Assembly (NCBI GenBank): GCA_946411525.1
Contig: CAMKEI010000004.1
Location: 1 to 64,000, forward strand
Length of the DNA stretch: 64,000 nt
From: an uncultured Clostridia bacterium
Lineage (GTDB): Bacteria; Bacillota; Clostridia; Christensenellales; Aristaeellaceae
Reading direction: 5' to 3'
The position numbers and the translations under genes are program-made. Within the stretch, counting starts at the first letter, position 1. Each line of letters opens with the position of its first letter. A model generated the notes under the pieces. It was not told the DNA's origin. It made no database searches and saw nothing but the letters and a program-made list of their open reading frames with translations. This document shows, in pieces, positions 24,925 through 32,447 of this stretch.

Positions 24925-25322
24925 AAGAAGGAAGCCGGGCGAACGCATTGCTGGTCGAGCTGCTGCTGGTTATCTTCTTCTTTATGATTTCCGCTGCGAT
25001 CCTGGTTCAGGTGTTTGCGAACGCCAGGCTGAAGAGCAGGACAGCAAAGGCGACCAACGCATCCATGCTGGAGGCACAGAATATTGCTGAAGACCTGTAT
25101 GCGGCAGACGATCCGGAGACTGTGCTGAATGAATACGGTTTTTTGGCAAAAGACCGTGAACTGGTGCTGGAGAAAGACGGATACATGCTGAAGGTCACAC
25201 TCCGCGAGGAGGAGACGGATTCCGGCATACTGCGCACCTATGATGTTTCCGGAATCGAAGGAGAAAAAACGCTGCTGACACTGCCCTCCACCCGGTATAT
25301 TCCGAAGGAGGTGAGTCCGTGA
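24921..25322 (+). CDS. Type IV prepilin-like protein
   Basis: A 133-residue protein with an ATGA overlap to the previous gene. The N-terminus GSRANALLVELLLVIFF looks like a class III prepilin helix: a Glu placed five residues after a possible cleavage point in a long hydrophobic stretch, with a polar basic leader. The usual Gly before the cleavage site is replaced by Asn or Ala, so processing by a standard prepilin peptidase is uncertain. The rest is a small beta-rich domain. Probable pilus or pseudopilus subunit. Confidence 0.6.
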   Translation: MKEGSRANALLVELLLVIFFFMISAAILVQVFANARLKSRTAKATNASMLEAQNIAEDLYAADDPETVLNEYGFLAKDRELVLEKDGYMLKVTLREEETDSGILRTYDVSGIEGEKTLLTLPSTRYIPKEVSP

Positions 25323-25759
25323 GCAGACGCAAAATCGCTTCGGGACCCGGTGCGGCATCCCTGATCCTGATCGTTGTGGTTCTCTCTCTCTGCATGATGG
25401 CCATGCTGACACAGATCAGTGCCGGAAATGACTATAACCTGTGTTCCCGGAGCGCGGAAATGGTTCAGCGCGTTTATGAGCTGAACGCACAGAGCGAGCG
25501 CAGGCTTGCCGAGCTTGACCTGCTGCTGGTTAAAGCAAGGCAAGAAGCCGGGGACGACATGGATGCCTATCTGCGGAAGATCGAAGAACTCCTGCCGGAG
25601 GACATGACGCTTGAAGACGGGGCAGTCACATGGACAGAACCCCTGGACAACCGATATCTGGAATGCACTGTTCAGCTGCTTCCGCCCGGAGAAAAGCAGC
25701 GGACAAAATGGATCTCACACAAACTGACGGTGGATGAGCCGGAGGAGGACTGGGAATGA
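25319..25759 (+). CDS. Pseudopilin-like membrane protein
   Basis: A 146-residue protein starting at a GTG that overlaps the previous stop (GTGA). A short basic leader with GPGAAS is followed by one hydrophobic helix (LILIVVVLSLCMMAMLTQI), a Tyr/Asn-containing junction (GNDYNLCSRSAEMV) and a Glu-rich alpha-helical then beta region. It resembles a minor pilin by topology only. It overlaps the PilT-like gene by ATGA, so the whole set is translationally linked. Confidence 0.5.
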   Translation: MSRRKIASGPGAASLILIVVVLSLCMMAMLTQISAGNDYNLCSRSAEMVQRVYELNAQSERRLAELDLLLVKARQEAGDDMDAYLRKIEELLPEDMTLEDGAVTWTEPLDNRYLECTVQLLPPGEKQRTKWISHKLTVDEPEEDWE

Positions 25760-26826
25760 TAGATACACTCGACGACATCTTAAGAAAAGCTTTACAGTTC
25801 AAAGGATCCGATGTGTTTGTGGTACCCGGTTCACAGATCATGACCAAAGCAAACGGCAAGATGATTCCGATTACTGAGGAGAAAGCTTTGCCGAACGATA
25901 TCACCGTTCTGGTGAACCGTGCGTACGAACTGGCTCACAGGGACTGCGAAATACTTCATCAGGAGTGCGACGACGACTTTTCCTTCGCAGTGCGGGACCT
26001 GAGCCGTTTCCGCTGCAACACATACAGGCAGCGGGGATCGCTGGCCATGACCTGCCGGGTAGTCGCGTTCGGTATCCCGGATTACAAGGAACGCCATATT
26101 CCGGAAGTTGTCATGCGGCTGGCGGATCTGCGCAGCGGGATGATCCTGGTTACCGGTCCTGCCGGCAACGGAAAGAGCACCACGCTGGCCTGCCTGGTTG
26201 ACCGCATCAATTCCACCCGGAACGGCCATATCATCACGATTGAAGATCCAATCGAATTTCTGCATCCGCATAAGAAATGCATTGTCAGCCAGCGGGAGGT
26301 TCCCAGCGACGCGTCAAGCTTTGCGCGGGCGCTTCGTGCCGCACTGCGACAGGCACCGGATGTAATCATGCTTGGTGAGATGCGGGACATCGAGACGATT
26401 TCGACCGCCATCACCGCAGCGGAAACAGGTCATTTGCTTCTGTCTTCCCTGCACACACTGGGCGCGGCAAAAACGATTGACCGTGTGATAGACGCATTTC
26501 CGGCAAACCAGCAGAACCAGATCAGGGCACAGCTGTCCATGGTGCTGCGGGCGGTGGTTTCCCAGCGACTGATCCTGACAAAAGACGGAACGCTGCATCC
26601 GGTGTTTGAGGTCATGTGCGTTAATCCGGCCATCCAGAACCTGATCCGTGAAGGCAAAACGCACCAGATCGATAACGCGATCTTCGGCGGCGGAGCTGAT
26701 ATGCTGTCCATGGATACGGAGCTGGCGAGGCTGCTGCGCGACAATAAGATTGATAAAGAGCAGGCGACACTGTACGCAATTCATCCTGAGACAGTGGAGC
26801 GTCAGGTGCGTTTTATGAGAAACTGA
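25756..26826 (+). CDS. pilT: PilT-type retraction ATPase
   Basis: A 356-residue hexameric secretion ATPase. Walker A is GPAGNGKS (134-141), the Asp box TIEDPIEF (161-168), Walker B region DVIMLGEMRD (202-211) and His box GHLLLSSLHT (225-234). The C-terminal motif AIQNLIREG corresponds to the AIRNLIREG signature of PilT, which distinguishes retraction ATPases from the PilB/GspE extension type. No Zn-binding Cys quartet of PilB is seen. It would act on the GspF-like platform encoded upstream. No PilB gene is present within this window. Confidence 0.9.
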   Translation: MIDTLDDILRKALQFKGSDVFVVPGSQIMTKANGKMIPITEEKALPNDITVLVNRAYELAHRDCEILHQECDDDFSFAVRDLSRFRCNTYRQRGSLAMTCRVVAFGIPDYKERHIPEVVMRLADLRSGMILVTGPAGNGKSTTLACLVDRINSTRNGHIITIEDPIEFLHPHKKCIVSQREVPSDASSFARALRAALRQAPDVIMLGEMRDIETISTAITAAETGHLLLSSLHTLGAAKTIDRVIDAFPANQQNQIRAQLSMVLRAVVSQRLILTKDGTLHPVFEVMCVNPAIQNLIREGKTHQIDNAIFGGGADMLSMDTELARLLRDNKIDKEQATLYAIHPETVERQVRFMRN

Positions 26827-26898
26827 CAGACGGGTACAGTTCAGGTATAAAACAGGATTAAAACGCTGCGAATATACTCCCAAGGAGGAGTCTTCTCC

Positions 26899-28827
26899 AT
26901 GATTTCAGGCAAACGCAAAACGGTGGGCGTTTTCCTGTGCAAGGCTTATTCACTGTTTGACAATGCAGTGTATCAGGCATTGGAACAGGAAGCGAAGAAA
27001 CATGATTTTGACGTCATTGTTTTCACAACCGTGGGCTACTTTTCCAGCCAGAATGAATATGACGCCCAGGAGCAGGGCATGTTTGCGTTTGCCCCCATTG
27101 AGCAGCTTGACGGTATTATTGCCGCTCCGGACACCTATGAGATCGAAGGATTCCGTGAGCAGCTGCACAATGAACTGATCAGGCGGGCAAAATGCCCGGT
27201 GGTGGCGATCCGCCATCTCGGCGAAAAATATGACTGCGTATACGTGGATCAGGGACTGGCGTTTCGTCCGCTGCTGCAGCATCTGCTGGATTATCACGGA
27301 CTGAAGCGGATTTCGTTCCTGGCCGGTTACAAAGGACATCCGGACAGTGAGCTGAGACTGAAGGCGTTCCGGGAAGAAATGACAGCCCGAGGCCTGACGG
27401 TGGATGAAGAAAAGCAAGTTACATACGGGAATATGTGGCTGAACTGCGGACAGAAAGCCTATGAAGATCTGTTTTCAGATCCGGAAGATACACCGCAGGC
27501 TATCGTATGCGCCAACGACTATATGGCTGTCGGCATGATGATGACGCTGCGGGAAAAGGGGATCCGGGTGCCTGAAGATGTGATCGTAACCGGCTATGAC
27601 AACGTACCGAGCATCGCACTGAACGAGCCGACGCTGACGACGGTGGAGCAGGATTTCACAGAGATGACCAGGATCGCCATGGAAGAACTGGACCGGCAGA
27701 TCCGGAAAAGGGAAACAGCGGAAACAGAAACCGGGAACAGAAAGATTCCCTTGGGCGGGAGGCTGATCTTTGGGGAAAGCTGCGGCTGCGGCTGCCGCGG
27801 GGATGATTACTATGTCAAAATCAGCGCTCAGCGCGGCAGACAGGTGGATATCATGAATACCCGGGAAGTCGGCATGACCTATCTGACCATTGAGATGAAC
27901 GCATGCGACGACCTGAAGGATCTGCACAGGGTGTTGGTTGACAAGATGAACGATACCCCTTCTGTGAGGGACTACTATCTGTGCCTGTTCGAGAAGGGAA
28001 AGGATGACCGCGGGGAACCTGTTTTTGCTGAGGAAATGACCGATACGGCCTGCCTTGTTCACGTTATGCGGGACAGGCAGGACCACGGAATGCCCATGAT
28101 TACGTTTGACCGCAGCCAGCTGCTGCCGGAAATGGCGGAGCGGACGGACGAAGCGCAGGTCTTTTTCCTGATGCTGCTTCATCAGCGGGAAAATGCGTAC
28201 GGATACTCCATGTTCCATTATCAGCCTGGAGAAGTGCCGTCCAACTTTTTTCAGCATTGGAATATCGTTCTTTCCGGCGCTTTGAGCAATATGCACAAAC
28301 GGAACGAACTGATGCTGCTGTATGAAGAGAGAAGACTGAGCAGCATCACGGATGTAATGACGCGCCTGCTGAACCGACGCGGCCTGGAAGAGCAGCTGAT
28401 GCCGGTCTGGCAGCAGCTGTGCGCGCGCCGGGAAAATGCGGCTTTTGTCAGCTTTGATATGGACTGGCTGAAGCAAATTAACGATAATTACGGCCATCAG
28501 GCGGGAGATTACGCGATCCGCCTGACCGGTAACGCCATCAGAAGGGCTGCACCCAAGGACGCCATTCTGGCGCGTGTAGGAGGAGATGAATTCCTGGCTG
28601 TACTGCCGAGAGCGAACCGGCAGGACGCTGATCGCTTTATGGACAGTTTTCAGAGAGAACTGGAACTGCTCAACAGACAGGAGGACCGTGCCTTCAACGT
28701 GGAATCCAGCTGTGGTGCGGTCGTATTCAAGCTAAACAGCCTTTCCACCATCGAGGAATGCATCCAGAAGAGCGACGAGGAAATGTACCGGGAAAAAGAC
28801 AAACGGCACGCCTGCAGAAAAAACTGA
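26899..28827 (+). CDS. LacI-type sugar-binding domain fused to a GGDEF diguanylate cyclase
   Basis: A 642-residue protein with no signal peptide or membrane helix. Residues 8-290 form a periplasmic-binding-protein-like domain of the LacI/GalR type (TVGVFLCKAYS, DYHGLKRISFLAGYKGHPDS, AIVCANDYMAVGMMM, VTGYDNVPSIALNEPTLTTVEQDF) but without the LacI helix-turn-helix. A middle region (about 300-465) may be GAF-like. The C-terminal GGDEF domain (about 475-640) has DVMTRLLNRRGL and VGGDEF with GGDEF at 561-565, so it should make c-di-GMP. The upstream RxxD inhibitory site is not conserved. A cytosolic sugar or metabolite would be sensed directly. The ribosome site is AAGGAGG; no clear promoter was found in the 72-nt gap after pilT. 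Confidence 0.87.
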   Translation: MISGKRKTVGVFLCKAYSLFDNAVYQALEQEAKKHDFDVIVFTTVGYFSSQNEYDAQEQGMFAFAPIEQLDGIIAAPDTYEIEGFREQLHNELIRRAKCPVVAIRHLGEKYDCVYVDQGLAFRPLLQHLLDYHGLKRISFLAGYKGHPDSELRLKAFREEMTARGLTVDEEKQVTYGNMWLNCGQKAYEDLFSDPEDTPQAIVCANDYMAVGMMMTLREKGIRVPEDVIVTGYDNVPSIALNEPTLTTVEQDFTEMTRIAMEELDRQIRKRETAETETGNRKIPLGGRLIFGESCGCGCRGDDYYVKISAQRGRQVDIMNTREVGMTYLTIEMNACDDLKDLHRVLVDKMNDTPSVRDYYLCLFEKGKDDRGEPVFAEEMTDTACLVHVMRDRQDHGMPMITFDRSQLLPEMAERTDEAQVFFLMLLHQRENAYGYSMFHYQPGEVPSNFFQHWNIVLSGALSNMHKRNELMLLYEERRLSSITDVMTRLLNRRGLEEQLMPVWQQLCARRENAAFVSFDMDWLKQINDNYGHQAGDYAIRLTGNAIRRAAPKDAILARVGGDEFLAVLPRANRQDADRFMDSFQRELELLNRQEDRAFNVESSCGAVVFKLNSLSTIEECIQKSDEEMYREKDKRHACRKN

Positions 28828-28841
28828 ACCATACACTGAAA

Positions 28842-28880
28842 CAGGGGATCAGATTCAATCTGATTCCCTGATACTGTTTT
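28842..28880. terminator. Hairpin shared by convergent GGDEF and GH13 genes
   Basis: An 11-bp stem (CAGGGGATCAG with CTGATTCCCTG, one G-U) and a 7-nt loop are followed on the plus strand by ATACTGTTTT. The T run is weak on both strands. Confidence 0.6.
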
Positions 28881-28901
28881 CCGGGACTGCAAGCAGGTTA
28901 C

Positions 28902-30995
28902 TTACTTCTCCGACCCGCGGGAAGGGACGTTACACAGAATCACTGACGAGAAAGGAGGAAGATCAAAGGCAAGGAAACCTTCGGCAATCTCGCATACGCC
29001 TTCCAGATCCGTTTCATGGCCGTCCTGAACAGTCTGGATACGGCGGAAGAAGGCTTCGCCTTCCTTTGCTCCGGCGTCCCGCGCAAACAGACGGAAATCA
29101 GTCGGACCTCCTGTGTTGTTTACGGCGATGATACAGCGCATGTTCTCATCGAAACGGGTGTAGGCGATCCGGCCGTATTCTGCCAGGAGCGGCTTCAGGG
29201 AACCGTCCTTGAGTACGGGCAATTCCCTGCGCAAACGGATCAAATCCCGATGAAGATCGATGAGACTTTGATCCTCATGTCCCCAGGGATAGGTCCGGCG
29301 GTTATCCGGGTCAGTCCAGCCGATCTGACCGGCTTCGTCGGCATAATATACGGTCGGAGCGCCGGGCCAGGTCATCTGGATGGTAACAGCTTCCCGGAAG
29401 ACTCCTTTGTTGATACCGGCACCGGCAGCCGCAGGTCCAAGGGTCGTAATCCGTCCGATCATCCGGTTTGTGCGGGTCAGAAAACGGGAATGGTCATGAT
29501 TGGAGAGTTCGTTCATGGCGCACATGAGAGAGGGATACTTGAAACGGGCCATCTTATCCATCATGATGCCGAAGAAAGCGGAACCATTCTGATACAGATC
29601 ATCCCGGTAGGAATCGGAATGCTTTTCCATGCCTGTAAGGAACCAGGTTACCGGCTCCATAAAGGCATCGTAGTTCATGATGGAATCCCATTCATGCCCG
29701 TTCAGCCAGGCGGAAGGATCACCGTAGTGTTCCGCAACGATCAGCGCGTCGGGATTGACAGCTTTGACCCGCTTGCGGAAGGTTGTCCAGAAGCGGTGGT
29801 TAAATTCAGTGCTGTGACCCAGATCCGCGGCAACGTCCAGACGCCAGCCATCGATACTGTAGGGAGGGGACAGCCATTTTTCGGCGATCCGGTAGATCTC
29901 CTCGCACAGATCCGGAGAACCTTCGTAATTCAGTTTGGGCAGGGTGGAATAGCCCCACCAGCCTTCGTACATTGGACTGCGGCCGTTGCTGGAATCGTTG
30001 AAATGGAAATAGGAACGATAAGGACTGTGTATGCTCTGGAATGCGCCCGGCTGAAAACCCGCTTTACCCAGATAGATACCTTCATGATCCATCCATTTGT
30101 TGAAGGAACCGCAGTGGTTGAATACGCCGTCCAGGATAATACGCATACCGCGGCGATGGAGTTCCTGACAAAGCGTGGCAAACAGCGCGTCGCTCTTCTC
30201 AAGATTTTCCATGCTGGTAACTCGGCGGATATATTTCGGCGCATATCCGTTATGTTTCTCCCAGGCCTGCATGACATGGTCCAGATCATCGGTAATGACG
30301 CCGAAGTGAGGATCAATATGTTCATAATCCTGACAGTCATATTTATGGCTGGAGGGGGAAACGAAGATCGGGTTCAGATAGAGCACTTCGATGCCTAGGT
30401 CCTGAAGATAGTCCAGTTTGTCCAGGATGCCCTGCAGATCACCGCCGTAGAAAGCGCGTATATCTGTATCCGTAGGCGTCGCGTCCCAATCGGAGATGTG
30501 CTTGGAATGTCCGACGGTGTAATAGTATTCATTGTCCACCACGTCGTTGGACGGATCGCCGTTGCAGAACCGGTCAGGGAAAATCTGGTACTGGACCGCG
30601 CCTTTTGCCCAATCCGGAACATGAAAACCGGGGATAAAGCGGAAGGCGTAGGCCGGGTTAAAATCAGGCGTATTATGCTCATCAGCGCGGACGCCGCTTT
30701 TATCGTAGGCAATTCTGGTTCCGTCCTTACAATAGATCAGGAAACGATAAATGACTTCACTTTCACTGCAGATGATGCCGGCCTCATAGTAGTCGAAGAA
30801 CTCGTCGCTTTTTTCCCTGAACATCATGGTTCCGACGGTCAGGGATTCAAAAAGCAGGATAACGCGTTCAGCACTGTCCCGGGCGACCCGGAGACGTATT
30901 TTGACGGAATCACCGCTGTCCGGTTCCGAAGGGAACCGGTAATTCGGCGATTCATCACTGAAGACGGCGGAGAGGATGGTATGACTGACTGCCAT
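28902..30995 (-). CDS. Glycoside hydrolase family 13 enzyme (neopullulanase/cyclomaltodextrinase-like)
   Basis: A 697-residue cytosolic alpha-glucan hydrolase. Residues 1-125 form an N-terminal beta domain of the type found in neopullulanases, followed by the catalytic barrel from about 130 (AVQYQIFPDRFCNG). Conserved regions are LDGVFNHCG, DGWRLDVAADLG with nucleophile D387, IVAEHYGD with acid/base E422, and NELSNHDHSRF with D501. A C-terminal beta domain closes the protein. No signal peptide, so it would act on maltodextrins taken up into the cell. Ribosome site AGGAGG precedes the start; a good promoter lies at 31031-31060. It is divergent from the flippase-like gene. Confidence 0.93.
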   Translation of the reverse strand: MAVSHTILSAVFSDESPNYRFPSEPDSGDSVKIRLRVARDSAERVILLFESLTVGTMMFREKSDEFFDYYEAGIICSESEVIYRFLIYCKDGTRIAYDKSGVRADEHNTPDFNPAYAFRFIPGFHVPDWAKGAVQYQIFPDRFCNGDPSNDVVDNEYYYTVGHSKHISDWDATPTDTDIRAFYGGDLQGILDKLDYLQDLGIEVLYLNPIFVSPSSHKYDCQDYEHIDPHFGVITDDLDHVMQAWEKHNGYAPKYIRRVTSMENLEKSDALFATLCQELHRRGMRIILDGVFNHCGSFNKWMDHEGIYLGKAGFQPGAFQSIHSPYRSYFHFNDSSNGRSPMYEGWWGYSTLPKLNYEGSPDLCEEIYRIAEKWLSPPYSIDGWRLDVAADLGHSTEFNHRFWTTFRKRVKAVNPDALIVAEHYGDPSAWLNGHEWDSIMNYDAFMEPVTWFLTGMEKHSDSYRDDLYQNGSAFFGIMMDKMARFKYPSLMCAMNELSNHDHSRFLTRTNRMIGRITTLGPAAAGAGINKGVFREAVTIQMTWPGAPTVYYADEAGQIGWTDPDNRRTYPWGHEDQSLIDLHRDLIRLRRELPVLKDGSLKPLLAEYGRIAYTRFDENMRCIIAVNNTGGPTDFRLFARDAGAKEGEAFFRRIQTVQDGHETDLEGVCEIAEGFLAFDLPPFSSVILCNVPSRGSEK

Positions 30996-31030
30996 GGAAG
31001 AACCTCCTGAAGGATTCGATCAATAACAAT

Positions 31031-31060
31031 ATTATAGACCAAACCCGGTTGCGGTGACAA
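31031..31060 (-). promoter_or_regulatory. Promoter of the GH13 gene
   Basis: On the minus strand, -35 TTGTCA (31060-31055), an 18-nt spacer and a perfect -10 TATAAT (31036-31031). Confidence 0.75.
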
Positions 31061-31127
31061 GAAAAACAGACTGAATCAACGGAAAACACAAAGTATGGAC
31101 ATAAAAGCGGAGGAGCTGACGGAGAAC

Positions 31128-31156
31128 TGGACATACAGACGAAAACCGGATAAAAT
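31128..31156 (+). promoter_or_regulatory. Promoter of the flippase-like gene
   Basis: -35 TGGACA (31128-31133), a 17-nt spacer and -10 TAAAAT (31151-31156). Confidence 0.72.
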
Positions 31157-31191
31157 AATATAACTCATTCGAAAGGAAAGGAAGACGCGGC

Positions 31192-32226
31192 ATGGATCCC
31201 AAGCTGAAGAAAGGCCTGAGCGCCCTCCTCATTGCGCTGTCCGTAGCCGCGGTTTTTTGTATTGCTTTCGGAAATCCGGAGCTGAGCAACGCATGGGACG
31301 CGCTTCGAAGCCTGGACACCCGATGGATTATCGGGCTGTTTTTCTGCTGGGCCGGCTATGCTTTTTTTGACGTGCTGGGAACCTGGTTCTGCCTGAAAAA
31401 ACAGGGCTTTTCTCTCGGGATCGGAACGGTGCTCAGCATTACCCTGATCGGGTTTTATTACAGCAATATCACTCCGGGAGCCAGCGGAGGACAGCCGATG
31501 CAGGTCAACTCCCTGCGCAAGGCCGGCGTTCCGGTAGGGAACGGCACCACAGCCGTAACCGTTCGCCTGATTGCCAATCAGTTTATGGTCTCCATGCTCA
31601 GCCTGGTTTTTCTCCTTCTGAACCGGGACTTTGTCTATCAGCAGCTTCAGGGAGCAATCTGGTTCGTCCGCATCGGCTGGATCATTAATTTCGCAGTCGT
31701 TCCGCTGGTGCTTCTTGCCGCGTTTCAGCGCAGGCTGATCCGAAAGATTGCCTCCTGGCTGATCAGCCTGCTGTCAAAACTCCGGCTGATTAAAGACAGA
31801 AACGATGCCGCAGTAAAAACCAATGAAGTGCTGGATACATATCATACGGCGATCCACGATCTGTTCTGCTCTCCGGGTCACCTGCTGATCCAGTGCCTTT
31901 GCAGTGCTGTCAGCCTGCTTGCGCTGACCGGATCCATCGTTTTTGTGTATTATGCTTTCGGCCTGTCTGGTACTTCCTGGGACCGCCTGCTGACCCTGAG
32001 CCTCCTGCTGTTCATCAGCGCCAGCTATACGCCGCTGCCCGGCGCAAGCGGCGCCCAGGAAGGCGGTTTCATGTATTATTTCAATGGAATCTTCCCCGGC
32101 GGAACGAAAGGACTTGCGTTACTGATCTGGCGATTTTTCACCTATTATCTGTTCCTGTTTACAGGGATCATTACGGTTCTGGCGGAACGATACCGGTTAT
32201 GGAGAGCCCAAAATAAAAAAGATTGA
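31192..32226 (+). CDS. Flippase-like/LPG-synthase-type integral membrane protein
   Basis: A 344-residue protein with about eight transmembrane helices, of the family that includes the membrane half of lysyl-phosphatidylglycerol synthase (MprF) and YbhN/AglD-type putative flippases. The family hallmarks are the two Gly-rich loops TPGASGGQPMQVNSL and YTPLPGASGAQEGGF. There is no aminoacyl-transferase domain, so it does not synthesise lysyl-lipid itself; transport of a lipid or glycolipid is the family-based guess. Ribosome site AAAGGAAAGGAAG. Its last codons overlap the promoter of the downstream tRNA gene. Confidence 0.83.
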   Translation: MDPKLKKGLSALLIALSVAAVFCIAFGNPELSNAWDALRSLDTRWIIGLFFCWAGYAFFDVLGTWFCLKKQGFSLGIGTVLSITLIGFYYSNITPGASGGQPMQVNSLRKAGVPVGNGTTAVTVRLIANQFMVSMLSLVFLLLNRDFVYQQLQGAIWFVRIGWIINFAVVPLVLLAAFQRRLIRKIASWLISLLSKLRLIKDRNDAAVKTNEVLDTYHTAIHDLFCSPGHLLIQCLCSAVSLLALTGSIVFVYYAFGLSGTSWDRLLTLSLLLFISASYTPLPGASGAQEGGFMYYFNGIFPGGTKGLALLIWRFFTYYLFLFTGIITVLAERYRLWRAQNKKD

Positions 32227-32251
32227 CAGCTATCATCCGTTGTGCTATTAT
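32223..32251 (+). promoter_or_regulatory. Promoter of tRNA-Arg
   Basis: A perfect -35 TTGACA (32223-32228), a 17-nt spacer and -10 TATTAT (32246-32251). The -35 contains the stop codon of the preceding gene. Confidence 0.82.
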
Positions 32252-32276
32252 TGTTAAGCTGTCACGGACAGCATGT

Positions 32277-32353
32277 GGGCTCGTAGCTCAGCTGGATAGA
32301 GTGTTTGACTACGAATCAAAAGGTCGTGGGTTCGAATCCCGCCGGGCTCACCA
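32277..32353 (+). tRNA. tRNA-Arg (anticodon ACG)
   Basis: A 77-nt cloverleaf including an encoded CCA. The acceptor stem GGGCTCG pairs with CGGGCTC (two G-U), D arm TAGCTCAGCTGG, anticodon loop CTACGAA with ACG, T loop TTCGAAT. The ACG anticodon would be edited to ICG to read CGU, CGC and CGA. Confidence 0.95.
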
Positions 32354-32358
32354 ACAGA

Positions 32359-32387
32359 AAACAGCCTCCTGTGCGGGGGCTGTTTTT
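32359..32387 (+). terminator. Intrinsic terminator of tRNA-Arg
   Basis: A stem of about 11 bp (AAACAGCCTCC with GGGGGCTGTTT, one G-U) and a TGTGC loop run into TTTTT. Confidence 0.88.
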
Positions 32388-32447
32388 CAGTACATTTATG
32401 ATATTAATACAGATCACAGGGCCGGAAGGACCGGAAGAGAGGCTGCG

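Noticed and set aside
29016..30398. 460-codon open frame on the plus strand
   Set aside because: Entirely antisense to the GH13 gene, whose catalytic motifs are clear; no ribosome site or recognisable domain.
32223..32447. 75-codon N-terminal extension of the alpha-galactosidase
   Set aside because: It would be translated through the tRNA-Arg gene and its terminator; the ATG at 32448 has its own ribosome site.
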